Shown: in pieces, positions 1 through 4,991 of the stretch | Layout of the letters: the number at the start of each line of letters is the position of its first letter | Position numbering within the stretch: the stretch's first letter is position 1 | DNA from: DUMC01 sp035362115 | GTDB taxonomy: Bacteria > Bacillota > Clostridia > Acetivibrionales > DUMC01 | DNA: 6,533 bases | NCBI GenBank assembly: GCA_035362115.1 | Contig: DAOSDD010000236.1 | Coordinates: forward strand, 1-6,533 | Direction of reading: 5' to 3' | Position numbers and translations under genes: made by a program | Notes under the pieces: generated by a model | Databases searched by the model: none | Told to the model about the DNA's origin: nothing | Seen by the model: the letters and a program-made list of their open reading frames with translations, nothing else

Positions 1-10
1 TTTTTATATA

Positions 11-42
11 CGATTATACAAAATAAAAATTTTGTATAATCG
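11..42. repeat. Perfect 13-bp inverted repeat with 6-bp spacer
   Basis: The left arm CGATTATACAAAA (11-23) is the exact reverse complement of TTTTGTATAATCG (30-42), with spacer TAAAAA (24-29). Neither side is followed by a run of T in the transcript sense, so it is not a textbook intrinsic terminator. It could be an operator, an AT-rich terminator of a gene beyond the left edge, or a recombinase-type site. The arm-spacer-arm geometry resembles XerC/XerD dif sites (11-6-11), but the bases do not match the Firmicutes dif consensus as I recall it. The repeat itself is certain; its role is not. Confidence 0.8.
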
Positions 43-101
43 GGTGTAGGTAAATAAGCAAAAATGAACCCTTAACATTTAATCAATACTGCCAATAAAA
101 C

Positions 102-130
102 TTTCCATAATTCTTATAATGTACTATAAT
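102..130 (+). promoter_or_regulatory. Candidate sigma-A promoter for the recombinase gene
   Basis: TTTCCA (102-107, four of six matches to TTGACA) is separated by 17 nt from a perfect TATAAT (125-130). Two more TATAAT boxes overlap the region, at 115-120 and 130-135, so the exact -10 is uncertain. It would give a leader of about 120 nt that contains the tandem repeats. In DNA this AT-rich, chance matches are common. Confidence 0.35.
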
Positions 131-147
131 ATAATCATTAGTATAAA

Positions 148-187
148 CATACATAAGCATATTTAAGCACATTTAGGTATATTTATT
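148..187 (+). repeat. Four degenerate 10-bp tandem units
   Basis: Units are CATACATAAG (148-157), CATATTTAAG (158-167), CACATTTAGG (168-177) and TATATTTATT (178-187). Adjacent early units match at 8 of 10 positions and the last one has decayed. The period is close to one helical turn. They lie between the candidate promoter and the recombinase start, immediately before a second repeat family. Confidence 0.55.
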
Positions 188-201
188 TATAATTTGCTAT
201 G

Positions 202-245
202 TTGTTCTTATTACTTTTGTAAATTGTTTTTATTATTTTTGTAAA
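202..245 (+). repeat. 22-bp tandem duplication in the recombinase leader
   Basis: Positions 202-223 and 224-245 are direct neighbours, 22 bp each, and match at 20 of 22 positions. The two differences are both C to T (207 versus 229, and 214 versus 236). The second copy ends inside the ribosome binding site of the recombinase gene (243-250), so the duplication lies directly against the translation start region. Confidence 0.85.
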
Positions 246-258
246 GGGAGAATTTTTA

Positions 259-1242
259 ATGAATGATGCATCACCTGTTATTCGTGACTTTTTAAATTAT
301 ATGGGTACGATTAAAGGTAAATCAAAAAATACAATTAAAGAATATTACTATGATCTTCGAACCTTTTTCCGGTTTATGAAGCAATACAAGAATATCGTCA
401 ACCCCAATACTGAGTTTGATAGTATTAATATTGATGACATTGATATAGATTTTATAAAAACGATTACTCTCAGTGATTTATATGAGTTTATGTCTTTCCT
501 GAGTCGTGAACGTGATAATGCTTCTAATTCTCGTGCTCGAAAGGTAGCCAGTATTAAATCTTTTTTCAATTACTTAGCTAACAAAGCAAAGCTGTTAGAG
601 TATAATCCTGCATCCGAACTGGAATCTCCTAAAGTTATGAAGCGTTTACCGAAATACCTGAACGTTGATGAAAGTAAAAAACTTCTTGAGGTTATTGATG
701 GAAAGCATCGCGAAAGAGATTATGCTATAATTACCCTGTTTTTAAATTGTGGCCTTCGACTATCAGAATTAGTGAATATAAACATAAATAATATTAAAGA
801 AGATACCCTTACTGTTATAGGTAAAGGCAATAAAGAACGAACTATTTACTTAAATAATGCCTGCATAAGCGCTATAAATTCATATATGCAAGTAAGACCT
901 GTTGATAGCGTAAAAGATAAAAACGCACTGTTTCTAAGTGAAAGAAAACAGCGTATAAGTAACAAAACAGTACAGCACATTGTAAAAAAATATATTTTAA
1001 TGTCCGGACTTGACCCTGAAAGGTATTCAGCTCACAAGTTAAGACATACTGCAGCAACGCTGATGTATAAATACGGCAAAGTGGATATTCGCGCCCTGCA
1101 GCAGATACTGGGTCACGAAAGTGTTGCAACAACGGAAATTTATACCCATGTAGATAATACTCAACTGAGAAACGCTGTAGATAGCAATCCTTTAGCAGAA
1201 ATTAAAATGGATGAAAAATTAGATATTAGTACGGACGAGTAG
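259..1242 (+). CDS. XerC/XerD-family tyrosine recombinase
   Basis: A 327-residue site-specific recombinase that cuts and rejoins DNA through a phosphotyrosine intermediate. The N-terminal SAM-like core-binding domain spans about residues 5-115 and the catalytic domain about 135-305. The full catalytic set is visible: R167 in CGLRLSEL, K189 in IGKGNKER, H259 and R262 in SAHKLRHT, H286 in LGHES, and nucleophile Y295 in IYTH. An acidic insert (about residues 50-65) and an acidic C-terminal tail (about 316-327) stand out. Its length is slightly above the roughly 300 residues of classical XerC/XerD. The ATG at 259 follows AAAGGGAG (243-250) at 8 nt. No phage, transposon or attachment-site context is seen, which favours a chromosomal Xer-type role (dimer resolution or a paralogue) over a mobile-element integrase. 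I cannot separate XerC from XerD from this sequence alone. Confidence 0.93.
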   Translation: MNDASPVIRDFLNYMGTIKGKSKNTIKEYYYDLRTFFRFMKQYKNIVNPNTEFDSINIDDIDIDFIKTITLSDLYEFMSFLSRERDNASNSRARKVASIKSFFNYLANKAKLLEYNPASELESPKVMKRLPKYLNVDESKKLLEVIDGKHRERDYAIITLFLNCGLRLSELVNININNIKEDTLTVIGKGNKERTIYLNNACISAINSYMQVRPVDSVKDKNALFLSERKQRISNKTVQHIVKKYILMSGLDPERYSAHKLRHTAATLMYKYGKVDIRALQQILGHESVATTEIYTHVDNTQLRNAVDSNPLAEIKMDEKLDISTDE

Positions 1243-1256
1243 GAGCGCAGGAATGC

Positions 1257-1277
1257 ATACTTGACTAAATTGAGTAT
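1257..1277 (+). terminator. Short hairpin after the recombinase gene, possible terminator part
   Basis: Starting 15 nt after the recombinase stop, ATACTTGA (1257-1264) can pair with TTGAGTAT (1270-1277) over eight positions, two of them G-U wobbles, with loop CTAAA. No U-run follows. Instead a C-rich, G-poor tract runs from 1278 to 1296. This is not a standard intrinsic terminator; hairpin plus C-rich RNA would fit Rho-dependent termination better. Confidence 0.3.
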
Positions 1278-1329
1278 CCCTTCCCCCTTCCCTACCTGCT
1301 TTGTAATATAAAAACAACAAAATAATAAA

Positions 1330-1357
1330 GAAAACTTTACTATGAAAACTTTACTAT
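1330..1357 (+). repeat. Perfect 14-bp tandem duplication upstream of the LCP gene
   Basis: GAAAACTTTACTAT occurs at 1330-1343 and again directly at 1344-1357 with no mismatch. Each copy contains TTTACT, a four-of-six match to a -35 box. The second copy (1350-1355) sits 17 nt before a TATAAT at 1373-1378, so the duplication may have doubled a promoter element. Confidence 0.9.
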
Positions 1358-1378
1358 ACAAGGGATTTCATTTATAAT
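1350..1378 (+). promoter_or_regulatory. Candidate upstream promoter of the LCP gene
   Basis: TTTACT (1350-1355) and TATAAT (1373-1378) are spaced by 17 nt, the optimal sigma-A spacing. The -35 match is only four of six. It competes with the two extended -10 elements just downstream. Confidence 0.35.
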
Positions 1379-1386
1379 ATTAAGGA

Positions 1387-1412
1387 TTGGTATAATATTT
1401 TGGTATAATATT
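1387..1412 (+). promoter_or_regulatory. Perfect 13-bp tandem duplication carrying two extended -10 boxes
   Basis: TTGGTATAATATT is repeated exactly at 1387-1399 and 1400-1412. Each copy holds TGGTATAAT, which matches the extended -10 form TGnTATAAT (-10 boxes at 1391-1396 and 1404-1409). The region lies 50-75 nt before the LCP start, so two start sites 13 nt apart are plausible. The repeat is directly visible; promoter activity is inferred. Confidence 0.6.
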
Positions 1413-1460
1413 GTACAATGTTAAGGTTTAATAATATAGATTTTAAGGAGTCTGTTTTTT

Positions 1461-2393
1461 ATGAGTTTGAGAAAGTTTTATTTTGCTTTTACATCAATAT
1501 TGCTTATATTCTTGTTTTCTACAGGTATAGTAATACTTAATTATTTGAAAGCATATTCTGCAAAGGAAGCATTATCGCCTGATGGGAATGTAACAGATAA
1601 TTTATTAAAACCTTTTTTTATTGATAAAGATCCATTTAATGCTTTAATTCTCGTAGGAGATAAATCGGAAGCTAATACTGATACTATGATGGTAGTAAAT
1701 TACAACCCTTCTACAAGTGAAATGAATATTATGTCCATTCCACGTGATACAAAAGTTACACTTGATAATGGCAAGAATGTAAAAATCAACTCTTTGTATG
1801 TAAACAGGGGCGGAAGCACTTTGCTTATGAAGCATTTAAGCAATATGCTTGGAATTGACATTAAATATTATGTATATTTAAATCTTGAAACCTTCAGAAA
1901 AGTAATTGATTTACTGGGAGGTGTATGGATAGATGTACCTATTGATCTGGATTATGTTGATCCTGTTCAGAATCTCCATATTCATGTTAAAGCCGGAAAG
2001 CAGCTAATGGGTGGTAATAAGGCTGAAGAGTACCTGCGATTCAGGCATCCTAATGGCGGGTATTCAAAAGAAATGCTCCAGTACTATGATGGCTCTGATT
2101 TGAAGAGAATTGAAGCTCAGCAAAAATTTATAAAGGAATTGGTAAAGCAAAAAGCAAATATATTATATATACACAAGCTTAATAGCATTATTGATACTGT
2201 ATTCGAAAATTTGGATACCAATATATCTTTAAGTGAAGTCTTAAAAATGGTTAAAACTGTTAAAGACTTTGGTCCTGATAAGGTTGCTCTTCATACTCTT
2301 CCAGGTTATTCTATGGACGCTTCCCCATGGTATTACTTGTATGATAAAGATCAAACAAAAGAATTGGTAAAAGAGAACTTTTATATTAAATGA
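1461..2393 (+). CDS. LCP (LytR-CpsA-Psr) family cell-wall glycopolymer transferase
   Basis: A 310-residue type II membrane protein. LCP enzymes move undecaprenyl-linked glycopolymers such as teichoic acids or capsule onto peptidoglycan at the outer membrane face. One signal-anchor helix lies at about residues 6-28, followed by a short linker and a single LCP domain (about 58-235). Visible motifs: LILVGD (D67), TDTMMVV (72-79), SIPRDT with R95 and D96, KINSLY (108-113), LRFRH with R193 and R195, and DLKRIEAQQKF with R216. These correspond to the catalytic and pyrophosphate-binding residues of the family. Two small departures from the usual pattern are a short VGDKSEANTDT loop that lacks the common RSDT arginine, and RIEAQQ where RIxRQQ is frequent. 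The ATG at 1461 follows AAGGAG (1445-1450) at 10 nt. It is probably transcribed alone or with the downstream DedA gene, 166 nt away. Confidence 0.93.
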   Translation: MSLRKFYFAFTSILLIFLFSTGIVILNYLKAYSAKEALSPDGNVTDNLLKPFFIDKDPFNALILVGDKSEANTDTMMVVNYNPSTSEMNIMSIPRDTKVTLDNGKNVKINSLYVNRGGSTLLMKHLSNMLGIDIKYYVYLNLETFRKVIDLLGGVWIDVPIDLDYVDPVQNLHIHVKAGKQLMGGNKAEEYLRFRHPNGGYSKEMLQYYDGSDLKRIEAQQKFIKELVKQKANILYIHKLNSIIDTVFENLDTNISLSEVLKMVKTVKDFGPDKVALHTLPGYSMDASPWYYLYDKDQTKELVKENFYIK

Positions 2394-2418
2394 CGTATGA
2401 CGTATATTGATGTATATT
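2391..2418 (+). repeat. Short tandem repeats over the LCP stop codon
   Basis: TGACGTA is repeated exactly at 2391-2397 and 2398-2404, and the first copy begins with the TGA stop codon. Overlapping it, GACGTATATT (2399-2408) is followed by GATGTATATT (2409-2418), a nine-of-ten match. Confidence 0.65.
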
Positions 2419-2427
2419 AGTTCAGTT

Positions 2428-2468
2428 TAGAATTATATAAGAAGTATAGAGTTATATAAAATGAAGTA
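2428..2468 (+). repeat. Imperfect 19/22-bp tandem repeat
   Basis: TAGAATTATATAA plus GAAGTA (2428-2446) is followed directly by TAGAGTTATATAA, a three-base insertion AAT, and GAAGTA (2447-2468). They differ by one substitution and that insertion. The repeat lies between the LCP and DedA genes with no hairpin terminator evident. Confidence 0.55.
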
Positions 2469-2538
2469 AATATATTTTCTAATGCATTTTTAGATACCTG
2501 TCTGAATAATAATTATTAATCCAGTAATTAATTTAAGC

Positions 2539-2559
2539 GGAGATAAAATAATTAATTAT
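2539..2559 (+). promoter_or_regulatory. Distant ribosome binding site of the DedA gene
   Basis: The best Shine-Dalgarno match is GGAG (2539-2542), 17 nt before ATG 2560, against 8-10 nt for the recombinase and LCP genes. An in-frame ATT at 2551 would sit 8 nt from GGAG and add three residues. ATT starts are rare, so the ATG is kept, but the start is uncertain. Confidence 0.4.
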
Positions 2560-3195
2560 ATGACAGGTGTTTTTTATTTTGCAGAAAAATTTATAGATTA
2601 TATTATTAAGGTTGTTAATTCTACAGGTTATCCAGGGGTATTTATTGGAATGATGCTTGAAAATGCATGTTTCCCATTACCAAGCGAAATAATTTTACCT
2701 CTTGCCGGTAATATGGCAGCCATTGGAATAGTTGATTTTTTTTGGGTAAGTCTGGTAGCAAATGCAGGAGCTCTAATTGGCTCGTTAATTGCCTACTCTA
2801 TAGGATATTATGGTGGAAGACCATTTATATTGAAATATGGAAAATATGTTTTAATATCTGAATCTAAATTATTTCGGGCAGAAAAATCATTCAACAATAT
2901 TGGTATATCCGCTATATTTATAGGCAGATTGTTCCCCTTATTAAGAACCTTTATATCCATCCCTGCAGGTTTGGCAAAAATGGATATAAAGAAGTTTGTT
3001 ATATTCTCACTTATAGGAATTATTCCATGGAACTTGAGTTTAATATTTCTAGGTTATAAATTTGGTAAAAATTATGCCACTAAATTACAGCCAATATTTA
3101 ATAAGTTAAAGATACCTGCAATAATAACTACTGTACTTTTCATTTTTGTCTATATATTGTATAAACAAAAATCATCAAGACAAAAACTTATATAG
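2560..3195 (+). CDS. DedA-family (SNARE-associated/VTT domain) integral membrane protein
   Basis: A 211-residue polytopic membrane protein. DedA/VTT-domain proteins support envelope homeostasis, and some members flip undecaprenyl phosphate or phosphatidylethanolamine across the membrane. Family signatures are present: GVFIGMMLE with E34, the FPLPSE segment (38-43), GYYGGR (82-87), and FIGRLFPLLRTFISIPAG (120-137) with R123, P126, R129 and P135-G137. Hydrophobic stretches lie at about 26-52, 58-84, 113-138, 145-166 and 186-202, some probably re-entrant. The C-terminal tail is basic (KQKSSRQK). The length is normal for the family. It follows the LCP gene, and a lipid-carrier recycling role would suit an LCP partner, but that link is inference. 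Substrate cannot be read from the sequence. Confidence 0.92.
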   Translation: MTGVFYFAEKFIDYIIKVVNSTGYPGVFIGMMLENACFPLPSEIILPLAGNMAAIGIVDFFWVSLVANAGALIGSLIAYSIGYYGGRPFILKYGKYVLISESKLFRAEKSFNNIGISAIFIGRLFPLLRTFISIPAGLAKMDIKKFVIFSLIGIIPWNLSLIFLGYKFGKNYATKLQPIFNKLKIPAIITTVLFIFVYILYKQKSSRQKLI

Positions 3196-3197
3196 AA

Positions 3198-3221
3198 CAG
3201 TTTTAAAACATTTAAAACCTG
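3198..3221. terminator. AT-rich hairpin between convergent genes
   Basis: GTTTTAAA (3200-3207) and TTTAAAAC (3211-3218) form a perfect 8-bp inverted repeat with loop ACA. CAG (3198-3200) and CTG (3219-3221) can extend a variant of the stem with one bulged C. It starts three bases after the DedA stop and lies 77 nt past the mnmA stop, so it could serve either strand. No U-run follows on either side, so termination is uncertain. Confidence 0.35.
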
Positions 3222-3235
3222 CTTCCTACAACCTG

Positions 3236-3270
3236 TAGCCATCTACCATCCACTATCTACCATCTACTAT
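3236..3270. repeat. Five tandem heptamers, consensus CTACYAT
   Basis: Units are TAGCCAT, CTACCAT, CCACTAT, CTACCAT and CTACTAT, end to end from 3236 to 3270. Seen at a larger scale, 3241-3254 and 3255-3268 are a 14-bp direct repeat with one mismatch. The array lies in the convergent gap between the DedA and mnmA genes. Confidence 0.7.
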
Positions 3271-3285
3271 CCCTCAATTCTTACT

Positions 3286-3325
3286 TACCACTTTTACCTA
3301 TAATCTATCACTTTTACTTATAATT
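3286..3325. repeat. 20-bp tandem repeat across the mnmA stop codon
   Basis: Positions 3286-3305 and 3306-3325 match at 17 of 20 positions; the three differences (3288/3308, 3298/3318, 3305/3325) are all C versus T on the + strand. The mnmA stop codon (3298-3300) falls in the left copy and the last eight sense codons come mostly from the right copy. Because 20 is not a multiple of three, the copies are read in different frames. Confidence 0.7.
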
Positions 3326-4392
3326 CCCCCTCCTACTACTGTCTCCCCCTGATAAAATACTATAGATTGACCCGGTGTAACAGCCCGCTGTGGAGAATCA
3401 AAAACCACCTTTACTTTTCCTTCCTCTAATGGATATATTGTTGCGGGCGCTTCCTTTGCCGAGTACCTGATTTTTGCATCTACTTTCATTTCACTACTAA
3501 GATTGTCAATGGATATGAAGTTTAGGTCAACAGCTGTCAGGGATTTTGAAAACACCTCATCGGCAGTGCCTAACACGACTGTATTATTTTCTGCATCAAT
3601 TTCTACTACAAACATAGGCTTGCCAAATGTTATTCCCAGACCTTTTCTCTGCCCTACAGTATAATGTACAATGCCCTTATGTTTACCTAAAATATTACCC
3701 TTTGTATCTGTAAAATACCCGGATTTTATATCCAATTGTGTGTTTCTGTTAATAAATGCACTATAATTATTATCTTCGATAAAACATATTTCTTGACTAT
3801 CAGGTTTTGCAGCTACAGGTAGATCAAATTCCTTTGCAAGATTTCTAACCTGCTCTTTTACATATTCACCAATAGGTAATAGCACTCTTCCCAGCTTTCC
3901 CTGTGTAAGATTATATAACACGTAGGATTGATCTTTTTCTTTAGTTACAGCCTTTTTCAGAAGATACCTGCCATCATTGCTGTTATATTCAATCCTTGCA
4001 TAATGACCTGTAGAAACATAGTCAACTCCCATAGACAATGCTTTATTCATTAAAGCGCCGAATTTAATATACTTATTACATGCTATACATGGGTTTGGAG
4101 TATAGCCCTTTAAATAATCATTTATAAAATAATCAATAACGTTTTCTTTAAATATATCCTTAAAATTCATAACATAGTGTGGTATGCCAAGTTTATTTGC
4201 AACCCTTATGGCATCATCAACGGCAGATAAGGAACAGCAGCCCTCATAATTTTCAGAGTATTTTTCACTTGTATCCTGCCAGATTTGCATAGTTACGCCT
4301 ATTACATCGTAACCTTTTTCTAAAAGCAGGGCGGCTGCAACTGAACTGTCTACGCCGCCACTCATACCTACCATTACTTTTTTTCCCGCCAT
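3298..4392 (-). CDS. mnmA: tRNA-specific 2-thiouridylase MnmA
   Basis: A 364-residue cytoplasmic enzyme that adenylates and then thiolates C2 of the wobble uridine (U34) in tRNAs for Lys, Glu and Gln, with sulfur supplied by a cysteine desulfurase. The ATP pyrophosphatase PP-loop SGGVDSS is at 11-17. The catalytic pair is C105 in the CNKYIKFG segment and C203 in DSQEICFIED, and C102 in NPCIAC precedes C105. STGHYAR (127-133), KDQSYVLY (153-160) and HYTVGQRKGLGI (243-254) are further family signatures. The C-terminal beta-barrel region runs from about 255 and ends near VGGGII (353-358). Length is normal. It is the last gene of the nifS-nifU-mnmA block, 100 nt after nifU, which fits sulfur being passed from NifS to MnmA. 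AAAGAGG lies 14 nt before the ATG, longer than usual; in-frame stops just upstream exclude an earlier start. Confidence 0.97.
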   Translation of the reverse strand: MAGKKVMVGMSGGVDSSVAAALLLEKGYDVIGVTMQIWQDTSEKYSENYEGCCSLSAVDDAIRVANKLGIPHYVMNFKDIFKENVIDYFINDYLKGYTPNPCIACNKYIKFGALMNKALSMGVDYVSTGHYARIEYNSNDGRYLLKKAVTKEKDQSYVLYNLTQGKLGRVLLPIGEYVKEQVRNLAKEFDLPVAAKPDSQEICFIEDNNYSAFINRNTQLDIKSGYFTDTKGNILGKHKGIVHYTVGQRKGLGITFGKPMFVVEIDAENNTVVLGTADEVFSKSLTAVDLNFISIDNLSSEMKVDAKIRYSAKEAPATIYPLEEGKVKVVFDSPQRAVTPGQSIVFYQGETVVGGGIISKSDRL

Positions 4393-4406
4393 TATAATTT
4401 ATTATA

Positions 4407-4413
4407 CCTCTTT
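4407..4413 (-). promoter_or_regulatory. Ribosome binding site of mnmA, long spacing
   Basis: On the minus strand AAAGAGG ends 14 nt before the mnmA ATG. The spacer reads TATAATAAATTATA and contains in-frame TAA stops, so the start cannot lie further upstream. The spacing suggests modest initiation efficiency or a start slightly different from the assigned one. Confidence 0.5.
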
Positions 4414-4432
4414 CTTAACTTATCTTGTTTGC

Positions 4433-4457
4433 TTAATACTACATTTGATTGTATTAA
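4433..4457. repeat. 7-bp inverted repeat in the nifU-mnmA spacer
   Basis: TTAATAC (4433-4439) and GTATTAA (4451-4457) are perfect reverse complements with an 11-nt loop. The stem is AT-rich and weak. It could be an RNA hairpin between the two genes that tunes mnmA expression, or chance. Confidence 0.4.
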
Positions 4458-4492
4458 TTTGATAAACTTGTCCGATTTCTTTTCATTACCCT

Positions 4493-4954
4493 TTACTCTT
4501 TATCGTCCAAATTAAAATCATGCAAATGTGCCTCAACATCATCACACCTTCTGCTGCAGGCCTGATTTATGTTTACATCCTCAATCAGGCCATTTTTTAT
4601 TTTATAATCATCAATAGCCGCCTTAATAGCTTCTTCTGCCAGATTTGAACAGTGCATTTTTTGTGGCGGAAGTCCGTCAAGGGATTCTGCAACAGCTTTA
4701 TTGGTTATCTTAAGAGCTTCATCAATACTTTTACCAATAACCAGTTCCGTAGCCATGCTGCTTGTTGCTACAGCCGCACCGCAGCCAAATGTTTTGAATT
4801 TAGCATCTACTATAATATCATTCTCTATTTTGAGATACATTTTCATAATATCCCCGCACTTGGGATTCCCGACCTGGCCTACACCATCCGCATCTTTAAT
4901 TTCTCCGACATTTCTTGGATTCATAAAATGATCCATAACTTTCTCACTGTACAT
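4493..4954 (-). CDS. nifU: NifU/IscU-type Fe-S cluster assembly scaffold, Clostridium type
   Basis: A scaffold on which [2Fe-2S] and [4Fe-4S] clusters are built from sulfur delivered by NifS, before transfer to apoproteins. I choose ATG 4954 (153 residues, MYSEKVMDHF). It is the typical family N-terminus and lies 7 nt after AGAGGG. The longer frame from 4972 begins with TTG and would place the ribosome binding site inside the gene. Cluster ligands are visible: C33 and D35 in GNPKCGD, C58 in TFGCGAA, and C102 in MHCSNLA. The protein lacks the C-terminal thioredoxin-like domain of full-length Azotobacter NifU. Residues from about 124 form an acidic extension with C133, C137, H143 and H145, beyond the IscU-like fold. 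It follows nifS by 44 nt and precedes mnmA by 100 nt, so cotranscription is likely. Confidence 0.95.
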   Translation of the reverse strand: MYSEKVMDHFMNPRNVGEIKDADGVGQVGNPKCGDIMKMYLKIENDIIVDAKFKTFGCGAAVATSSMATELVIGKSIDEALKITNKAVAESLDGLPPQKMHCSNLAEEAIKAAIDDYKIKNGLIEDVNINQACSRRCDDVEAHLHDFNLDDKE

Positions 4955-4960
4955 ATAAAT

Positions 4961-4968
4961 TCCCTCTT
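4961..4968 (-). promoter_or_regulatory. Ribosome binding site that fixes the nifU start
   Basis: On the minus strand AAGAGGGA lies just before ATG 4954; its AGAGGG core is 7 nt away. This supports the shorter 153-residue protein over a TTG start at 4972, which lies upstream of this site. Confidence 0.75.
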
Positions 4969-4975
4969 TCAATGT

Positions 4976-4991
4976 TATACGATTATACGAT
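4976..4991. repeat. Perfect 8-bp tandem duplication between nifS and nifU
   Basis: TATACGAT occurs twice in a row (4976-4983, 4984-4991) in the 44-nt spacer between nifS and nifU. The 13-mer TATACGATTATAC at 4976-4988 also occurs at 7-19, partly inside the left-edge inverted repeat. Confidence 0.75.

Noticed and set aside
1..258. CRISPR array or LexA-type SOS operator upstream of the recombinase
   Set aside because: The repeats are adjacent without spacers and only two to four copies long, and no GAAC-N4-GTTC palindrome was found.
872..1132. Minus-strand open frame of 86 codons inside the recombinase gene
   Set aside because: It lies wholly opposite a well-supported gene with all catalytic residues and has no family features; it is a shadow frame. 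The same applies to 348-569, 1161-1361 and 1644-1835.
259..1242. Phage or integrative-element integrase
   Set aside because: No tRNA gene, excisionase, attachment-site direct repeats or other mobile genes are in the window, and the neighbours are housekeeping genes.
1261..1266. TTGACT as a -35 box for the LCP gene
   Set aside because: There is no TATAAT-like box 16-18 nt downstream; that stretch is the C-rich tract.
4955..4972. Extension of nifU to a TTG start at 4972 (six more residues)
   Set aside because: The AGAGGG ribosome binding site lies inside this extension, and the family begins at MYSEKVMDHF, so ATG 4954 is the better start.
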